Notes: a model not told the origin generated them from the sequence alone. DNA of 64,000 nucleotides from Casuarius casuarius (GCA_003342895.1 PTFA01000410.1:419478-483477); one strand, 5' to 3'; numbered from the stretch's first letter, positions 25,945-39,170 are shown. Numbers and translations: made by a program.

Positions 25945-26040
25945 GGTTGCTCCTAAGGTGGTCCGGAAGGACCTACAGGGTCGTCATGAGGCTGGATCCC
26001 ACAACAGTTGTCCTCATTGATGTGGCCTTTAGGAGCAACC
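25945..26040. repeat. Inverted-repeat cluster with internal tetraloop-like hairpin
   Basis: GGTTGCTCCTAA (25945-25956) is exactly complementary to TTAGGAGCAACC (26029-26040). Inside is GGTCC-GGAA-GGACC (25960-25973), a perfect 5-bp stem closing a GNRA-type loop, and the palindrome ACAACAGTTGT (26001-26011). No gene is implied. Confidence 0.6.
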
Positions 26041-28622
26041 TAGCAGAGCAGTATATATTTCTGAACATGCAGAGGGACATTCTTTGTATCAGTGTTTTTT
26101 CCCTTGCAGCAAATTGTCTTTTCTGAGAGGATGAAGTATGAGAGATATGGTTACACTGAGCTGGAATTATGCTACATCGTGACTGAACATAGTAGATAAT
26201 CTCACGCACTGACTCTTGCATCAAGACCAAAACTGGTAGATGAACTAAAAGAAAATTAAAACTAGTTGGAGGGATCCAAGTGTTAGAGAGCTAGCACATC
26301 TCTTAATGGAGACGTCTAGGGGTTTATATCCTGAGTATTAAAACTGGAGCACTTAATGCACTGTGTGAATTAGATTCCACTGCGTCCAGTGAGATCTCAT
26401 AGCACTTTTTGCCCTCTGGTTTCCTCCGGTGAAGGCAGGCTGTGATCTTTGCAAACCTGCCCAGGTGCTTTTGCACCAGCTTCCCACTGTCCATCTCAGG
26501 AACAGTCTCCTTTGTTCCAAGTGCGAGCTCCAGGTATGCTAGTCACACCCTGAATTCATAAACTGCAGCTGGCTCTGATGGACCTGGAGCCCCACTGTGA
26601 AGCAAAACAGCAGTTTCTGTGGGTCTGCTTATCCTCAGCTCCCTTTATAGCAGGTAGGAGACCTCAGCTTGCTGGTGTCAGCTGAGTGAAGCCGGGGCCA
26701 GGCTGATCTGCAGATGGAAGTCTACATTGCTGATGTCTAAAAGTAGGTGAGATGAATCCTACCCTTTCGTGCCAGTCCTAAACCATCAGAAAAATTTGAT
26801 CATGGGTGCACAGCTCGGAGCATTTGAGGAAATCTTCAGAAGCCTCACGTGCTCATGACTGCACTTGAAATGGTGAAGGACTGTAGTTAACAGTCACTGT
26901 TTTAAGAATAAGATCCAGTGCCTGTCAACCTAAATATTTTAGAACTAAGAGCATTGTTGAAAAATGGATGTAAATGAATTCTGTGTGATCATGCAAGAGA
27001 TTGCGTGGGGAGGATCTCCTGCCTTCCAAGTTTGTGCTTTGTCCACTAGATGTAACTTTGTACAGTGAAGAGCGTACCCATGCCAGTAAGGAGTGTGTCT
27101 CTATTGTACCTTATTCAAAGAATAAAATAACCACCTTTTATTCTACTAATGCATTTATGGGATAAATGGGAGAGGAGCTTAAGTTAAATTCTAAATCTGA
27201 CTTGACAAGACACAGCCTGCAGATACATGTCAGTCAGTCCGCGGTGCGCATCGCAGAGAACCGCTGTCAGCCCGTGAGCCATGTCACCAGTGATGAATAC
27301 TAATAACGTCTTACTGTCTAGTTGTCATGGAAAGCTTGAACCCTGGAAAAAAAAATTTAAAATTAACTGGCTTCAAGCTGCTTTCAGAGATGACAAGAAA
27401 TCTAACACTTGCCTGATGATTGTTTGGGTTTGGAAACAGAGATGGAGGACTTCCACACCAAAATTCCCTGGCCTGCCTGTCTTGTGCTGGTTTGTCCTCT
27501 GTGGCATGTTGGTAACACTACAAATCTGGAGATTGAAAGCCTCAGTTCCAAAGCGTAGGATAGTTGTACGGGATATCCTGCCTGTGTTGCCGTGCTCGTC
27601 AGCCTTAGGGCACTGCGACTACCCTATAAAATAATTGGGAAGTTCTCTGGAAACTCAGAGGTTAAATCTCTTTCAAAAGTCCTGGAAGCTGCTGAGTTGC
27701 ATTGCAGATGATCAAGGTGTCTCTGGCGGTGATCTCATATGAATCGTCTGGTTCTTAGAGACAGAGGTTTGACTGAGCTTCATGCGATAGCCAAATGCCT
27801 TTCTTTCAGAATCCTATTTAATTCATGTAATTTAAATCTATTTTTGAAATACTGAGGTCAGTTCTTCCTCTTGTGAGGGCAGAAAGAAGCTAAGAAGGAC
27901 AAGCTGTTTCTCATGTCTGACAAGGATCCAAAAGATGCCTTTTCAAGGATGGCTTCTGTTGGCTGTCCCGAGGTAGAGGATACCACTCAGTGAATGCTAT
28001 AAATTGCGTGGCAGGAACCGTGGGAATGAATAGGCCCCTTCGAGGCTGCCTGCCTTTTGTCATGCTTCATACTGAAATGCTATACACTGGTTTTGGTGGG
28101 ATGGCACCTTTATTAAAGGACACTTAGGTCTGTAATGATTGCATCCCAAAAGCACAAGTAATAACTTAGTTTTGCTTCCCTGGACCTGAAGGGTGCTGGA
28201 AGAATCTGCCTTTTTGCTGGGGCAGAGATGGCCTCGTAGCCAAGATGTGGCATTTGCTGCAGTTGGGAACAGTTTCCACCATGAACCAGACTTACAAAGT
28301 TATATGTAACTGTTTCCCATGATGGACTGAAAATATAACTCATGCCATGAGCACAGTCTGCACAGGTCTTCCTGAGAGGGCTGTTTCTCGCAGCACATGG
28401 CTCTACAGTGTCACTCCTGCCTCGGGTGCCTCCCGCGTCGAATTGTTTTCAGAATATGCTGGTGTTGTTTCATTTGTTAAAAAGTCTAATTAAGGTTCTT
28501 GCTTTAACTTTGCTAGCTGTGAATGTTTAAGGAGGGCTCTCTGAACACTTTCTTCTCAGTCTCTGAAGGACTTTGATCACTCATGTTCTACCTCTGCCTT
28601 ATTTTTTTATAATCTGTAACAG

Positions 28623-28726
28623 TGTGGTGAAGATGCTGCTCGCAGCTGATGCTGATCCAAACCTTGGAGATGAGTTCAGCAGCGTGTATGAGACTGCCAA
28701 GGAAAAAGGCCTCCATTCTTTAGAAG
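28623..28726 (+). CDS. CLPB: CLPB exon 4: ankyrin repeat 2 end and linker start
   Basis: This 104-base exon has a pyrimidine-rich acceptor ending GTAACAG and a GAAG|GTAATA donor. It completes the split Ser codon and reads [15 protein letters not shown], then [19 protein letters not shown]. It forms the second helix and hairpin of ankyrin repeat 2 plus the first part of the linker. Compared with mammalian CLPB ([25 protein letters not shown]), the glycine of the GADPN hairpin is Asp here (codon GAT). The exon ends in phase 1, which fits exon 5 directly. Confidence 0.96.
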
Positions 28727-29496
28727 GTAATACTGTTCATGTGCAGGGATCCGCATTTGCTTTTGAGGTCCCAAAATTCTGTTTTCTGGCTTTGAAATGG
28801 AAATTTGACCTCTTTCTTTTTTTTTTATTTAGAACTAGCTTCAGTTTCCATTTAAATGCAGAGTAACTGATGATACACGAGTGGGTGTATGTCTAGAGAC
28901 GAGAGAAAACATTATGTAGATGTTTATGAGAAGCAATCCTTCAATGTCCTAGAGATAACTTGTTTTTATATAGCCACAGCATTATACGAAGTTGTAGATA
29001 GGCAGATCATCCCATTCACCCAAATGCGTTCACTTCCTGGGGAAGGAGAAGGGTTCAAGGCAGCTGTGTTATACCAGTAGCTTTACTCTAGATCTTATAA
29101 ATAGATATAAAATGAAGGAAGACTTGTCCAATTGAAATAAAGCTGAAGGTCATGTGAACTGGCTGCAAATAATTGTTGCTGGTTTTTGGCCAGGCATTAA
29201 TGCTAGCTTTTGTCTCTGGAAGTCTTTGCATTGAAATGGGGAATTTTTCTGCAGTGTCATTTGATCTTGTTATGATTTTTCTTGGCCAGTCATCTCAGGT
29301 TGAGATCTTGTCACAGTGTTATCCCCGTTGCTGGGATGTTGAGGCAGATTTGACCCTGCTAAAATGTCACTGGTTGTTACCTTCCTCACTCAAGTGTTCC
29401 AGAGACCTCTTCTCCGTCCGAGTGCTGTGCTGACCTGCTGTCCCCAGCTCTGAGATTCTGACTTCCTCGTGTAAAGTGTGTTTAAGTGAGTCATTC

Positions 29497-29580
29497 GCAG
29501 AACCACAGAATAACTGGCGTTGGAAGGGACCTCCGGACATCATCTGGTCCACCCCCCTGCTCAAGCAGGGTCAGCGAAGG
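29497..29580 (-). mobile_element. CR1 LINE 3' end, short truncated copy
   Basis: The antisense of the CR1 3' terminus is clear: CACAGAATAACTGGCGTTGG, AAGGGACCTCCGGACATCAT, CTGGTCCACCCCCCTGCTC, AAGCAGGGTCAGC. Similarity stops at about 29.58 kb. Confidence 0.85.
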
Positions 29581-30129
29581 TGACCTCCCCTGCAAAGGGG
29601 AGATGAATCACCCCGCAAAGGTGACATTCCCTGCCACCTTGCCAGAACTGAGCCAGCTGCTGGGATTCCTGGCATTCCTGGGAATTGCCATGTCCGGATT
29701 GACTGCACTTTGTGTGCTCTGACCTTCTGCTTAGAAATTAACCCTTTTCCTACTTATCGTAAGGAAAAAAATTGAGGAAGCCACATAGATTGTCCAGAGC
29801 ATATAGCGTTTCCCCTGCATCATTTGCAAAGCGAAATAACACTTGGCTGTTTGCAAAGCCAGAACCGTGCAGTGACGTTATCCATCGGTCTGTATGTGGC
29901 TTGTGCCGCACTGAGAGCTGAAAGCCACCTAAAGTCTAATGAAGGTGTAGTCCTCGAACCTTTGATAAAACACAGCTTGAGTTAAGAGGATGAATCCGTG
30001 AGGGGACAGTTTTGACAGGGCGTTATTTTATTTTTAAAAGCTCTCTGCTCTCATCCCTCACTGTAACACGCCCGCGCAATAGACCTGCTCCTTGATGGGG
30101 GTAAGAACACACATACATCAGGTTTCTGT

Positions 30130-30950
30130 AGCAGTGAATGCAAAATGTATGAAACAACATTAAAAAATGAACAATGGAATGCCAATACATAATGCATGTA
30201 CATAGACTTTATTTAAGACAAAGTATATCAACCAATAAAGTTAATTGTTTTTGTCTGTATTCATCCCTCTCTAATGTTATATATTTTTGGGGTGAGGAAA
30301 AGATAAGGCCATTCAGTAAGAAGTTGCATTAATTCTTTGGTTGACATGTTTTATTAAAAAGAATAAATTCAGTTGCATTTTAAAAAAGAGAGGGAGAGAG
30401 AGAAACTGCCTTTGTTTTTTTTGGTTTTTTTTACCTATTTACATATTTCGTGTATAAATATTTTTTCATAAAAACATCCCAATCGAGAGGGTATGCTCCA
30501 CGAACACTGCACAAAATATATTACAGACATTTATATGGATGGCAGGAAGGGAGACAGAGGGCTGAAAATTTCCAGGCACCCAGTGATTGATGGCAGACGA
30601 GGCTTCCCCTGACGCTTTATTGAGTTTCCGATGATTATCTCTCTCTGAGACATTTTTTACAGATGACGGCCGAGCTGTCACAACGGACCATGGGGGAAAA
30701 AACCCAACAATAATAACACTTTAATCTCTTTACTGCACTGCTCCCTAGTATCTCAGATTCATCTTCCCTGACGCACGCAGTTCATTATCCAGCCCCTCCC
30801 TGGGTAGGAAATGACGACAAATAAATAAATATACATACTCACCCCGTATGCTTAGAGAGAAGACCCAGGAAAGGAAAGGAGCCAGGGCATTAATTGATCT
30901 TTCTGGAGTTACTGCGGTTCATTAGCGGAGATGTTGGGCTAGAATGGCAT
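30130..30950. promoter_or_regulatory. Candidate conserved AT-rich non-coding stretch
   Basis: The stretch is AT-rich with many motif-like words: AATGCCAATACATAATGCAT, ACCAATAAAGTTAATTG, CATTAATTGATCTTTCTGG, GGTTCATTAGCGG. It is interrupted by a purine run (30382-30405) and T-rich runs (30411-30433). It contains no recognisable transposon and no coding exon. It may be regulatory, but without alignment this is weak. Confidence 0.22.
30382..30433. repeat. Purine (GA)n run followed by T-rich run
   Basis: AAAAAAGAGAGGGAGAGAGA is followed after a few bases by TTTGTTTTTTTTGGTTTTTT. Low complexity. Confidence 0.8.
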
Positions 30951-31887
30951 CAGGTATTCATTACAATGTTTTCTGTTCTGTTTCTATGAGAACTTTTCAA
31001 ATCTTCTGGAAATCGGTCAGTAGTTTTTAGAAGGGAATGTAGAGACTGCACTGCAGAAGATCCATGGTCTGTGTTTGCTTTACTGTTGCGAAGTATTAGG
31101 TGCTCGGAGCTCTCCTGAGTTCTAGGTGGCAAAGTCCCTGCACATGGGCTTACTCGATTTTAGCTGTATGCACAGACATCATTCGTGTCAGAGTTGAAAA
31201 CACCTCCAAGAGCAGAAGGTGGCCCACCAGCTGGGCGGCATTCACTCAACGAGAGACAGCACTTGCAAGCCCCTTCATTGCACAGGCTCCTTGATGGGGT
31301 TGTGCACCCAAGAAGGGCCTCCTCGTAGCCCCGAATCCTGGAGAAGGGTTGCAGCGTGTTGGATCTGGCCCTATAGCCTGGACTCTATCCCCTGTAGCAC
31401 GTCCCAGGTGAGTGGGACAGGGTTAGTCTCTGTTAATTTTAGGATGGGTGTGACAGCCCCCCTTTCCTCAAAAATCAGATGTAAAGAAAGTGCAATACCT
31501 GCACCAGCAGCCCTGAGTTAGAACATCTGCTAGTTCATAAAACAGCCGATGGAGGAGACTTGACTCCCTTGAGAGGTGAAAATGGTGTTCATGCTGGATT
31601 TTCAGCTATAACGTGGAATATTCGGCTTCTTTGCTGCCTTCGATTGTCCATCCTGGACAGATCTTAGATTGGCTTCTCTGTAGTATTTTGATGCTCTCAG
31701 AACCAGTGTTGTGAGGATGCCTTCTCTGCTCCTGGGAGTTTCCCTTTCTGGCTGACAAGAGGCTGATATTGTTGTTTCCTTCAATACCCAGAAGGAGCAG
31801 CTCTTTTTGTTCCACTGTTCATTTTTGCTAATGGTTGGACTGAAGGGCTCAAGAACTAGGAAGTTTATCCTGGCTTAGGACATTATT

Positions 31888-31899
31888 CCCCCCCCCCCC
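31888..31899. repeat. C12 homopolymer
   Basis: Twelve consecutive C bases; a likely sequencing or length-variation hot spot. Confidence 0.9.
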
Positions 31900-32244
31900 T
31901 TGAAATGGCATCTAAAAATAGATCTTTGTTTAGTACCAGAGCATCAGCAGTAGCAGCACTTTCAATTCTCTGATGGTGTGTGTCTGAGTATAAGCTTGTA
32001 TATAAATGTGGCAGATGTTTAGTCTGTGCTTGGGAACAGGTTGGACACTTAGCAGAAGACAGTGGTGTGCCCCAGTATTATGTTATAGGGGTCTTGTACC
32101 TGTTCGATCACTTTTGCTAGTCGTGGTACATTACCTGAGCATTAGCTGGGTTTGCATCCAGATCGGCCACTTCCCTAGCTCGTGTGCGTGTTGTGGGAAG
32201 AGGGGCAGATCTACTGGAGTTGGACTTGGAGCCAGTGTGATGCT

Positions 32245-32310
32245 GGCTTCCCCTGCAGAAAGTCATTACCACTGTACCTCAGTTTCATCTACTGTATTCC
32301 CCGATCTTCC
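32245..32310 (+). mobile_element. MIR-like SINE 3' tail (old)
   Basis: AAAGTCATTACCACTGTACC then TCAGTTTCATCTACTGTATT corresponds to the MIR tail (TTACCTCTCTGTGCCTCAGTTTCC-type). Only the tail is clear. Confidence 0.5.
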
Positions 32311-33300
32311 AACTTTGCAGTCTAAACTCTGTCTTGCTCTTGCACCTGATCTGGAAGAATTTCAGTGTGCCTGTCTCAGCGCACAGTCCTTATCCTGTCC
32401 TCCTTGGAACGTCTCCTACCAGCTTTGCTCGGGCCTGCAAGCACAAATCATTGGGCTTTTCCTTCTGCAAGGTATCCACATGCATGGGCATTCAGTAGAA
32501 CAAAGCTCAAGGGAAGGAAAAATCATAATTAATTTTAGAAAGCATCAATTTCTACTCAAAGGAACATCACGGCTTCCAGGTCTGATTTCACAAAACCTGC
32601 CAGGGCTTGATATAATTGCATTTGCTTAGGGGATTCCAGATTTTTTAATGAGTTGTAAAATGTATTATTATGAATGATTTCCATCCTGGTAGCATCTAGG
32701 AACACACCTCATGGAGCTCACTGTACCGGTGGCTAAGTGAATACAGAATAAAAATTCCTGGTCCCAAGAACAGCCAGTTGTGATACCAGACAAAAGACAG
32801 CAAGCAGATAGATGCAGACAGAAGCAGAACTGAAACCGAGTATTGTGCTCTGTAGGACTTTAACCTGTATTACTTTCCAGTTAATGAAGGAAATATTTCC
32901 AGAAGAGTTCCTGTTTTTAAATGGCTACTTTGGGGCATTTCTGGAAAGCTTGGCGTTTAGGAGGGAGTTCCTCATGGAGATGAGCGGATGAGCAATCAGA
33001 GCTATATGATAAAGGAAAGCTTCAGCATTACTATGAGGAAATCCATGGGGCATTACCAGCCGACTGCTGTCTCAGGGACCTGTAGCGCTGTCATCCCTCA
33101 GTGTCTTTCTCTTAGTTATGGTTTGCGTGTTTTGGTGTTTTCTGCTTCTGGCCTTGAGCAGTTAGAGACTGCTGGGATTGTGTTTTGGCCAGGAGAAGAG
33201 GAAGGTGCAGAGGTTCTCTGGGCCCTTCTGAACAGGAAAAGGGAAATAAAAGGCAGAAGTCTCTGTACTGCTTGTTTGCATTGAATCTGAACTTTGGTAA

Positions 33301-33567
<267 letters not shown>

Positions 33568-34423
33568 TAGGAGCACTGTTACTGAGCAGGCCTGGCCCAC
33601 GTATCTGTCAGGCTTAGACAAGGACCACACTCTTTGATTTGTAGGATTAATTACAATTGTTTGCTTTGATCTCTTGGTCTTTTAGTTTCTGTGTTCCCAT
33701 TCATCTCCAACTGTTTTTCTCATGTAGTTAAGGTTGCTGCCCTTGTGTTATTCACTGAGTCTTTGTCCTGTAGATCTGTGGAAGTGCATCCACTGATCTC
33801 TCTATTCAGTATTGTGAACTATGCCAAATTGCACTCTTCTCTGCTGTCATATCCCTCACGTTACCTGTGCTGGGTAGAATCTAAGAGCCCCAGCTTTACT
33901 GGGGATGGATCTGCTCTGGAGACAGCAAAGCAGCAGGGAGGTACCAGTACCCACATTAAATGGTACAGGCTGAGGTACTGTTGGTGGTTTGGCCTCAGCA
34001 ACGCAGCTCCCTCGGGAAGCAGTAAAAACTGGCCTGTGCAGGTATTTGCTGCCCAGACTAGATTCTGTTTAGTACCTAAGTCAGCATGTTTGACACCAGC
34101 ATAGGAATCTCTGCATTACAGTTCAGCCAGTGTGTAGATGTGCAATGAAAGCTTCTGCAAACACGTACAGCATAGTGTTTTCTGCCCAAAAATCTTACCT
34201 AAGTAGTTGATAAGTAAGTGGAGTAGTCTGGAAAGATCATATCCCAAGCTGACAGCTCAGCCATTAGTTAAACCTCTGTCTCATGCATCCCAGTCCGGTG
34301 CGTTTACTATAAGACTTTCTGGTGGTGTTCCCCACTAGGTCACAGAACCCCTCTTCTCATGGATCCTGCTGCACTGTATTTTGTCATCTCTAGGTTAACA
34401 GATCTATAGAGATACTAAATAGA

Positions 34424-34635
34424 TGAAAATTCATAGGATAGTTCAGTTTGGAAGAGACCTGATGAGGTCTCTAGTCTGACCTCTTCTTCAAAGCTGGGTC
34501 AGCTGTGAGGTCAAACCATGTTACTCAGGGCTTTTTGTCCAGTTGCATCTTGAAAACCTCCAAGGATGAATACTGTACAACCTCTCTGGACAACCTGTTG
34601 CAATGCCAGACTGTCTTCATGGTGCAAAAGCTAAT
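34424..34635 (-). mobile_element. CR1 LINE fragment (older)
   Basis: It follows the CR1 3' end in antisense with many substitutions: TTCATAGGATAGTTCAGTTT, GGAAGAGACCTGATGAGGTC, CTAGTCTGACCTCTTC, TCTTGAAAACCTCCAAGGAT, ACAACCTCTCTGGACAACCT, and TGTTGCAATGCCAG. It is clearly more diverged than the 38.3 kb copy. Confidence 0.85.
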
Positions 34636-36159
34636 CAGTACTAGCGCAGGGGAAAAAGAAGATGCATTTAGCTAACAGAATAGAGATGTGCTGCCATGAC
34701 AACAGTTTTTTATACTTACCCTCTTGCTGATCTTTACCAGGATGACATTTGTCTTGTGTTATGCCGCTATCCAGAACCAGGGTCTGTTGAATGTGTATCT
34801 GGATGTGCACGGTGCTGTTAAATTAGCTCTGTCTGCCTAACATGCAGATTGTTCTGTGGGCCATGGAACTAGTAAGTCCTGCTTTCCTCCAGATTTATGT
34901 CCTTTGTCCCTGGCCTTCCTCCTACTGCAACAATTTCATCTTATGTATTTCACATGTATTTCACAAGTGAGATGGCATGAATCTCAGTGACAGTGCTTTT
35001 TCCCTAAGAAAGCCTAAAATATAGGCATGGACTAGCTGCAAGGGCAGAGGAGGGAGTCTCCTATGAAGATGGCACGCAGGTGCAGGCCTTAGTGACAGCA
35101 GGGATGTGAGTACATCGGCCACAGCGATCGTGAGAAGAGGCAATGGCAGAGCTGCCAGCAAAAGACTGAGAGCTCCCTTTTAGTCTGTTGAATTTGGGCT
35201 GGCAGCAACTCCCCTCATAACCTGCTGGGAGAGGCTGTAAAAACAGAGATTTTCCAGAGATGTCTGCTTGCTGTTTCTGCCTTTGAAAGTCTCCTGGCAA
35301 GATGGGCATATTATTAGCTGATTGAAGGTACCGAGGCAGCTGTTTGGTTTTCTTAGGCACAGGTATAATGTGTGTGCAAATAAGTGAAGTTCACACTGAA
35401 GAATTTCGGCCACACTGGGTGAATAATTGCAAGTAGCAAGTCCATCTCATTTCTACATCTGTCCCCTGCTCATCTGTCTGAGTGCTGTTCTCAAGTACAG
35501 GCCTCTTTAATAGCGAGGATTGTTCTTTTTGTCCTGTATCTGGACTTCTGTGCTGGAGCCACTGTAGTCTTTGTGAATGAACACTTCTGCTGCTTGAGGC
35601 TTATCAGAGATGTCTTTGTTCGTGGCAAAGTGTCTCAGCTCAGAAAAACTCAATTGGATCTCAGTGAAAAGCATACAACAGTCTATAGGTTTGTGGGGTT
35701 TTAGTACAGCTAGAGAGATTGTATACAAAATCAAAGTAAAAATTCTGAATTTAGTTAGCTATAGCACTAAAATTTGAAGATCACTCATCGGCATTCTGTT
35801 CTTAATCCAGCCCCGTGGAAACCCTTTTGTGTACAAATTCAAGAGAGGCCACACTAAGAATACATTTCTAAGTAAAAACCTTCATCTTGCAAAGAGATGA
35901 GCATGTCCCAGAGCTTACACACTGGAAATAGCAGTCCAGGAACATGAATCTCTGCTTGGTGCATAATGTGAAAGATCGTGCTTAAGTCCGCCTAGGATCT
36001 GAGACTGTTTGCAACATTCTTCAGATTAATCTGTGTTCACCAGTCCATGCACAATATCCACTTACCCTTTGCAGTCCTGGTTATGATGAAAATTTATGAT
36101 GATTCACCTGCTCATCAAATACATTTCCCCTCTTTTGTCGGGTGAATTCTTCTGGGCTG

Positions 36160-36365
36160 ATAGTGTTACACAGTCCTTCCAGGCTCTTTCCATTCTTTTA
36201 ATGTGTTTTTACATGCTGGAGTTGGATTTCACGACTGGCGCATGACACGAGATTTTCATCGCTCCCCTCCTCCCCGTCCCGGGCGATAACAAAGCGTCAG
36301 TCCGCGCATTCTTGTTCGGGTAATCTGCGATGAATACATCGCTGCGAGTCCGAAGGTCTCAGAAG
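36160..36365. promoter_or_regulatory. Candidate conserved non-coding block
   Basis: CpG-containing but balanced sequence with motif-like words: GGATTTCACGACTGGCGCAT, GGGCGATAACAAAGCG, GTAATCTGCGATGAATACAT. CpGs kept in otherwise ordinary intron sequence suggest either lack of methylation or selection. Confidence 0.22.
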
Positions 36366-37194
36366 TGGGGATCGAACACCTTTTAAAGTGGGCCTGCCGC
36401 AGGCCCTTTGTGAGGATAATTTCCCCGTGCCGTCTGCCATTGACATCCGAGAGTAGGATGTTTCCTGTTTGCTGACATGGAACAGGCTCCCGTCACTCCT
36501 CCTTTACACGTCCCTACACCTGCCTTTTTACTGAGTGTCCATTTACTCCCTCTAACACTTCCTTCACTTGGTGCCCTGCCCTCAGGGCCAAAGCCATTAA
36601 CTGCCAAGGCCTCTCTGTGCTAAAACAACTACCCCGTTGTTCAGCGGGGGTTTTTTAAGGGAAGCCCCTACGTGCCTGCCCCGCACCCCCTCCCTGGCCT
36701 TTTGTGGCCATTCAGTGACTCGCTTGACCCCTCCAGGACCTTCTCCCCTTGTGGTCAGCATGTGTGTGCCCAGCAGACCGCGAGACGAAGTCGCTGCTCT
36801 GTTGTCCTTTCGGGCAGTTGCTGGTGACATTTCACAGTCTCCTGACCTGAGCTGACACCATAAATGTCAGTGTTTATGTGAAGGAGCGGGTGGGAGCTCG
36901 GATCTTCGGAGTGCACCAGTTGCTACTCCAGGCACGATCGATTCGGAGGGCTTTGTGTTTGGCTCAGAGGAGGGCAGAGTCTACGGCTAGTCGATGATGG
37001 AAGCCTCTTGGTTTTAGGGGGAGCATTTATTGTGTCATTATTTTAGTTTGCTGTGCACAACGGCTAGTATTAAAAAGTTTATCTTTCTGCAGCAGGAGGG
37101 TAGCCTCGCTGTAGAGCTCGGCCTTCTCCTAGCACCCTTCTAGCAGCTTTCCAAGTCTAATCCTGCCCCAGAACCTGTCCCTGAAACGCATGTA

Positions 37195-37300
37195 GCCGCT
37201 GTTCAGGTGATCTGTCCAAGAGCACCCAGGTCCGTGGGGAACCAGGACGAGCACTCGGTTCCTGTGACTCCCAGGCCGGTGTCTGGGAGCAGGGCACATC
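37195..37300 (-). mobile_element. MIR-like SINE fragment (old)
   Basis: The antisense of the MIR centre and tRNA-like half: CAGGTGATCTGTCCAAGAGC, ACCCAGGTCC, GGGAACCAGGACGAGCACTC, GGTTCCTGTGACTCCCAGGC. The order corresponds to the usual CTTGCCCAAGGTCACCCAG ... CTCTGACTCCCAG pattern. Confidence 0.5.
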
Positions 37301-38285
37301 CCTGCCATCTATCACCCTCTCAGCCCTGGGCTTCTGCTGATAGTCAAACCGAACCTCCCCAATTGCTCACGCTACTAACGAGCTCTCTCACCCTCAAGCA
37401 AGAGGGCAGTGTGAGCCGGTGTGAGCAAGCCTGCTCTCCCTGCAAGGAACTCCAGGACACGCTTGAGCTCAAGACTGGCTTGAAATCGAAGTCCGTGCCT
37501 TTTAGCGGTGTGGATGCACCAACCTCAAGCCCCGCAGCAGGTGGATTCAAGATGGTAACAAAAGCAGCAAGGACACAACCTGTGTTTTTTACTTTTTTTT
37601 ACTCTCATATGACAAATACACAGCAGGGTTTTAGGACTAAAGAATACCTGCAAGCTTAAGATTTGGGCAGCACACACCTGAGACTACTCTTTGCACATTT
37701 TATTAGGTCCATGTGGGGAGAAGAATTCAGGTTTGCCCTTATGCATCTCTTGACTGGCCCCTCCTTTATTAAATCAAGTATAATCTGCTTGCCTTTGCTT
37801 CGAAGGCCCTTCACAGCCTGTGCCAGCCCTGTGCACCAAGCTCTCCTTTGCCACTGAGAGATTGCGCTGCTGACAGCCGGGACATCAGCCTCCACTGCCT
37901 CGTGGTTAGGCTGTCAGACTAGCACGTTCGCTTGGAAGGAGCTCACTGAACTCTGCAGAGCTGTTGCATTCTCTTCCCTAGTGTTCGCTCCAGCACTCAG
38001 CCGTCTGCAGGAGACCTTGCAAGTAGCTCGCTGGTGCCTAATTTGCTGCTCAGCAGCGTTTCATTGTTTGCATGTCTTTGTCTGACTGTATCCAGCTGTT
38101 GTCTCATACTTCAAGCTCTTTGAAACGGCACTGTGTTCAGTCTCTACTCATACAGCACACCACTAGAGTGGTGTCTTGGCCCCCGACTAAGGCACCTAGG
38201 TCCTAAGATACTCTGTAAATGTCACGAGGGACAAACGAGAAGATAAAGGGAGAATAGTGTTTCCCCATCAGGGTGCCAGGACTTC

Positions 38286-38440
38286 TGTAATCACAGAATC
38301 ACTGAGGTTGGGAGGCACCTCTGGAGATCATCTCGTCCAGCCCCCTGCTCAACGCAGGGTCAGCTCGAGCAGGTTGCCCAGGGCTGTGTCCAGTCGGGTT
38401 TTGAATAGCTCCATGGATGGAGACTCCACAGCCTGGAAAA
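38286..38440 (-). mobile_element. CR1 LINE 3' end
   Basis: This is the clearest CR1 in the window. In antisense it reads TCACAGAATCACTGAGGTTG, GGAGGCACCTCTGGAGATCA, TCTCGTCCAGCCCCCTGCTC, AGCAGGTTGCCCAGGGCTGT, GTCCAGTCGGGTTTTGAATA, CTCCATGGATGGAGACTCCA. It is 5'-truncated, as is usual. Confidence 0.93.
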
Positions 38441-39170
38441 GCGGTTGTGTGAAATGCACTGCTTTAATGACGCACTTGGGTAGGTGGTGTCTGACATTTC
38501 ATATCTTTGCTTAAACGTAAGCAGTTCCCTCCCTCGCAGACTGATCCCCTGCCCGTTGTCAACACCTCCCCTCTCTTTATTCCCCTCCTGCCAAGCCTCA
38601 TCAGCCTCTCGTTACAGCTCCCAAGCATCTCATTCTCCCTCACACTTTCCTAATCCCAGACTAACTTGCTATCCACTTCCATCTTCAGAAATTCCCTTTG
38701 CTTCTACCTCTGGCCAGAGCCAAAGGCCTTAGCAGTGCTGGTGTACATGGGAGATGTCTGGCTGTAAAGACCGATTTATTCCCTCTTCCTGCACACTGTT
38801 TACAAACAACCACCACAGCTGTGGTATTTGTCTCCAACGTGGGACCGCTGATGTGGATAATAGTCATCTGTGTTTTCATACCAGCAGTTAAAATCTCTTG
38901 GACTGGGATTTTAAGTCTCCGAGGTGCAAGGAAGCAGTAACTGAGCCAGGTCACGCTGCAAATTGCTGGAGAAGCTGGGAGAGGAACTCTGGTCTCTCTG
39001 CAGTGGCCTCCATCCACTGCAGCGGAGCAGCTTCACTGACCCCACAGCCTCTGGCAAGCTGACTCTCGCAGGAATGGTCATGCTCACGTAGGCTTCATGC
39101 TTGATTCTTCCCACACTGCCTTGTAAAATGTAAGCAATCTGCTCAACTCAGTACACACACATCTGTAATT

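Larger units (their letters stand above)
16614..28622 (+). other. CLPB intron 3
   Basis: This is an intron of about 12 kb. It holds a GC-CA dinucleotide run near 20.26 kb, MIR-like fragments near 21.05 and 24.2 kb, a possible tRNA-derived SINE scrap near 25.2 kb, an AT-rich patch at 24.08 kb, an inverted-repeat cluster at 25.9-26.0 kb and a candidate conserved block at 23.74-23.88 kb. I see no additional exon or RNA gene. Confidence 0.7.

Noticed and set aside
32006..32629. 207-codon open frame on the plus strand
   Set aside because: Overlaps a MIR-like SINE tail, has no domain and lies in an intron. Length alone is not unusual for a 64-kb window.
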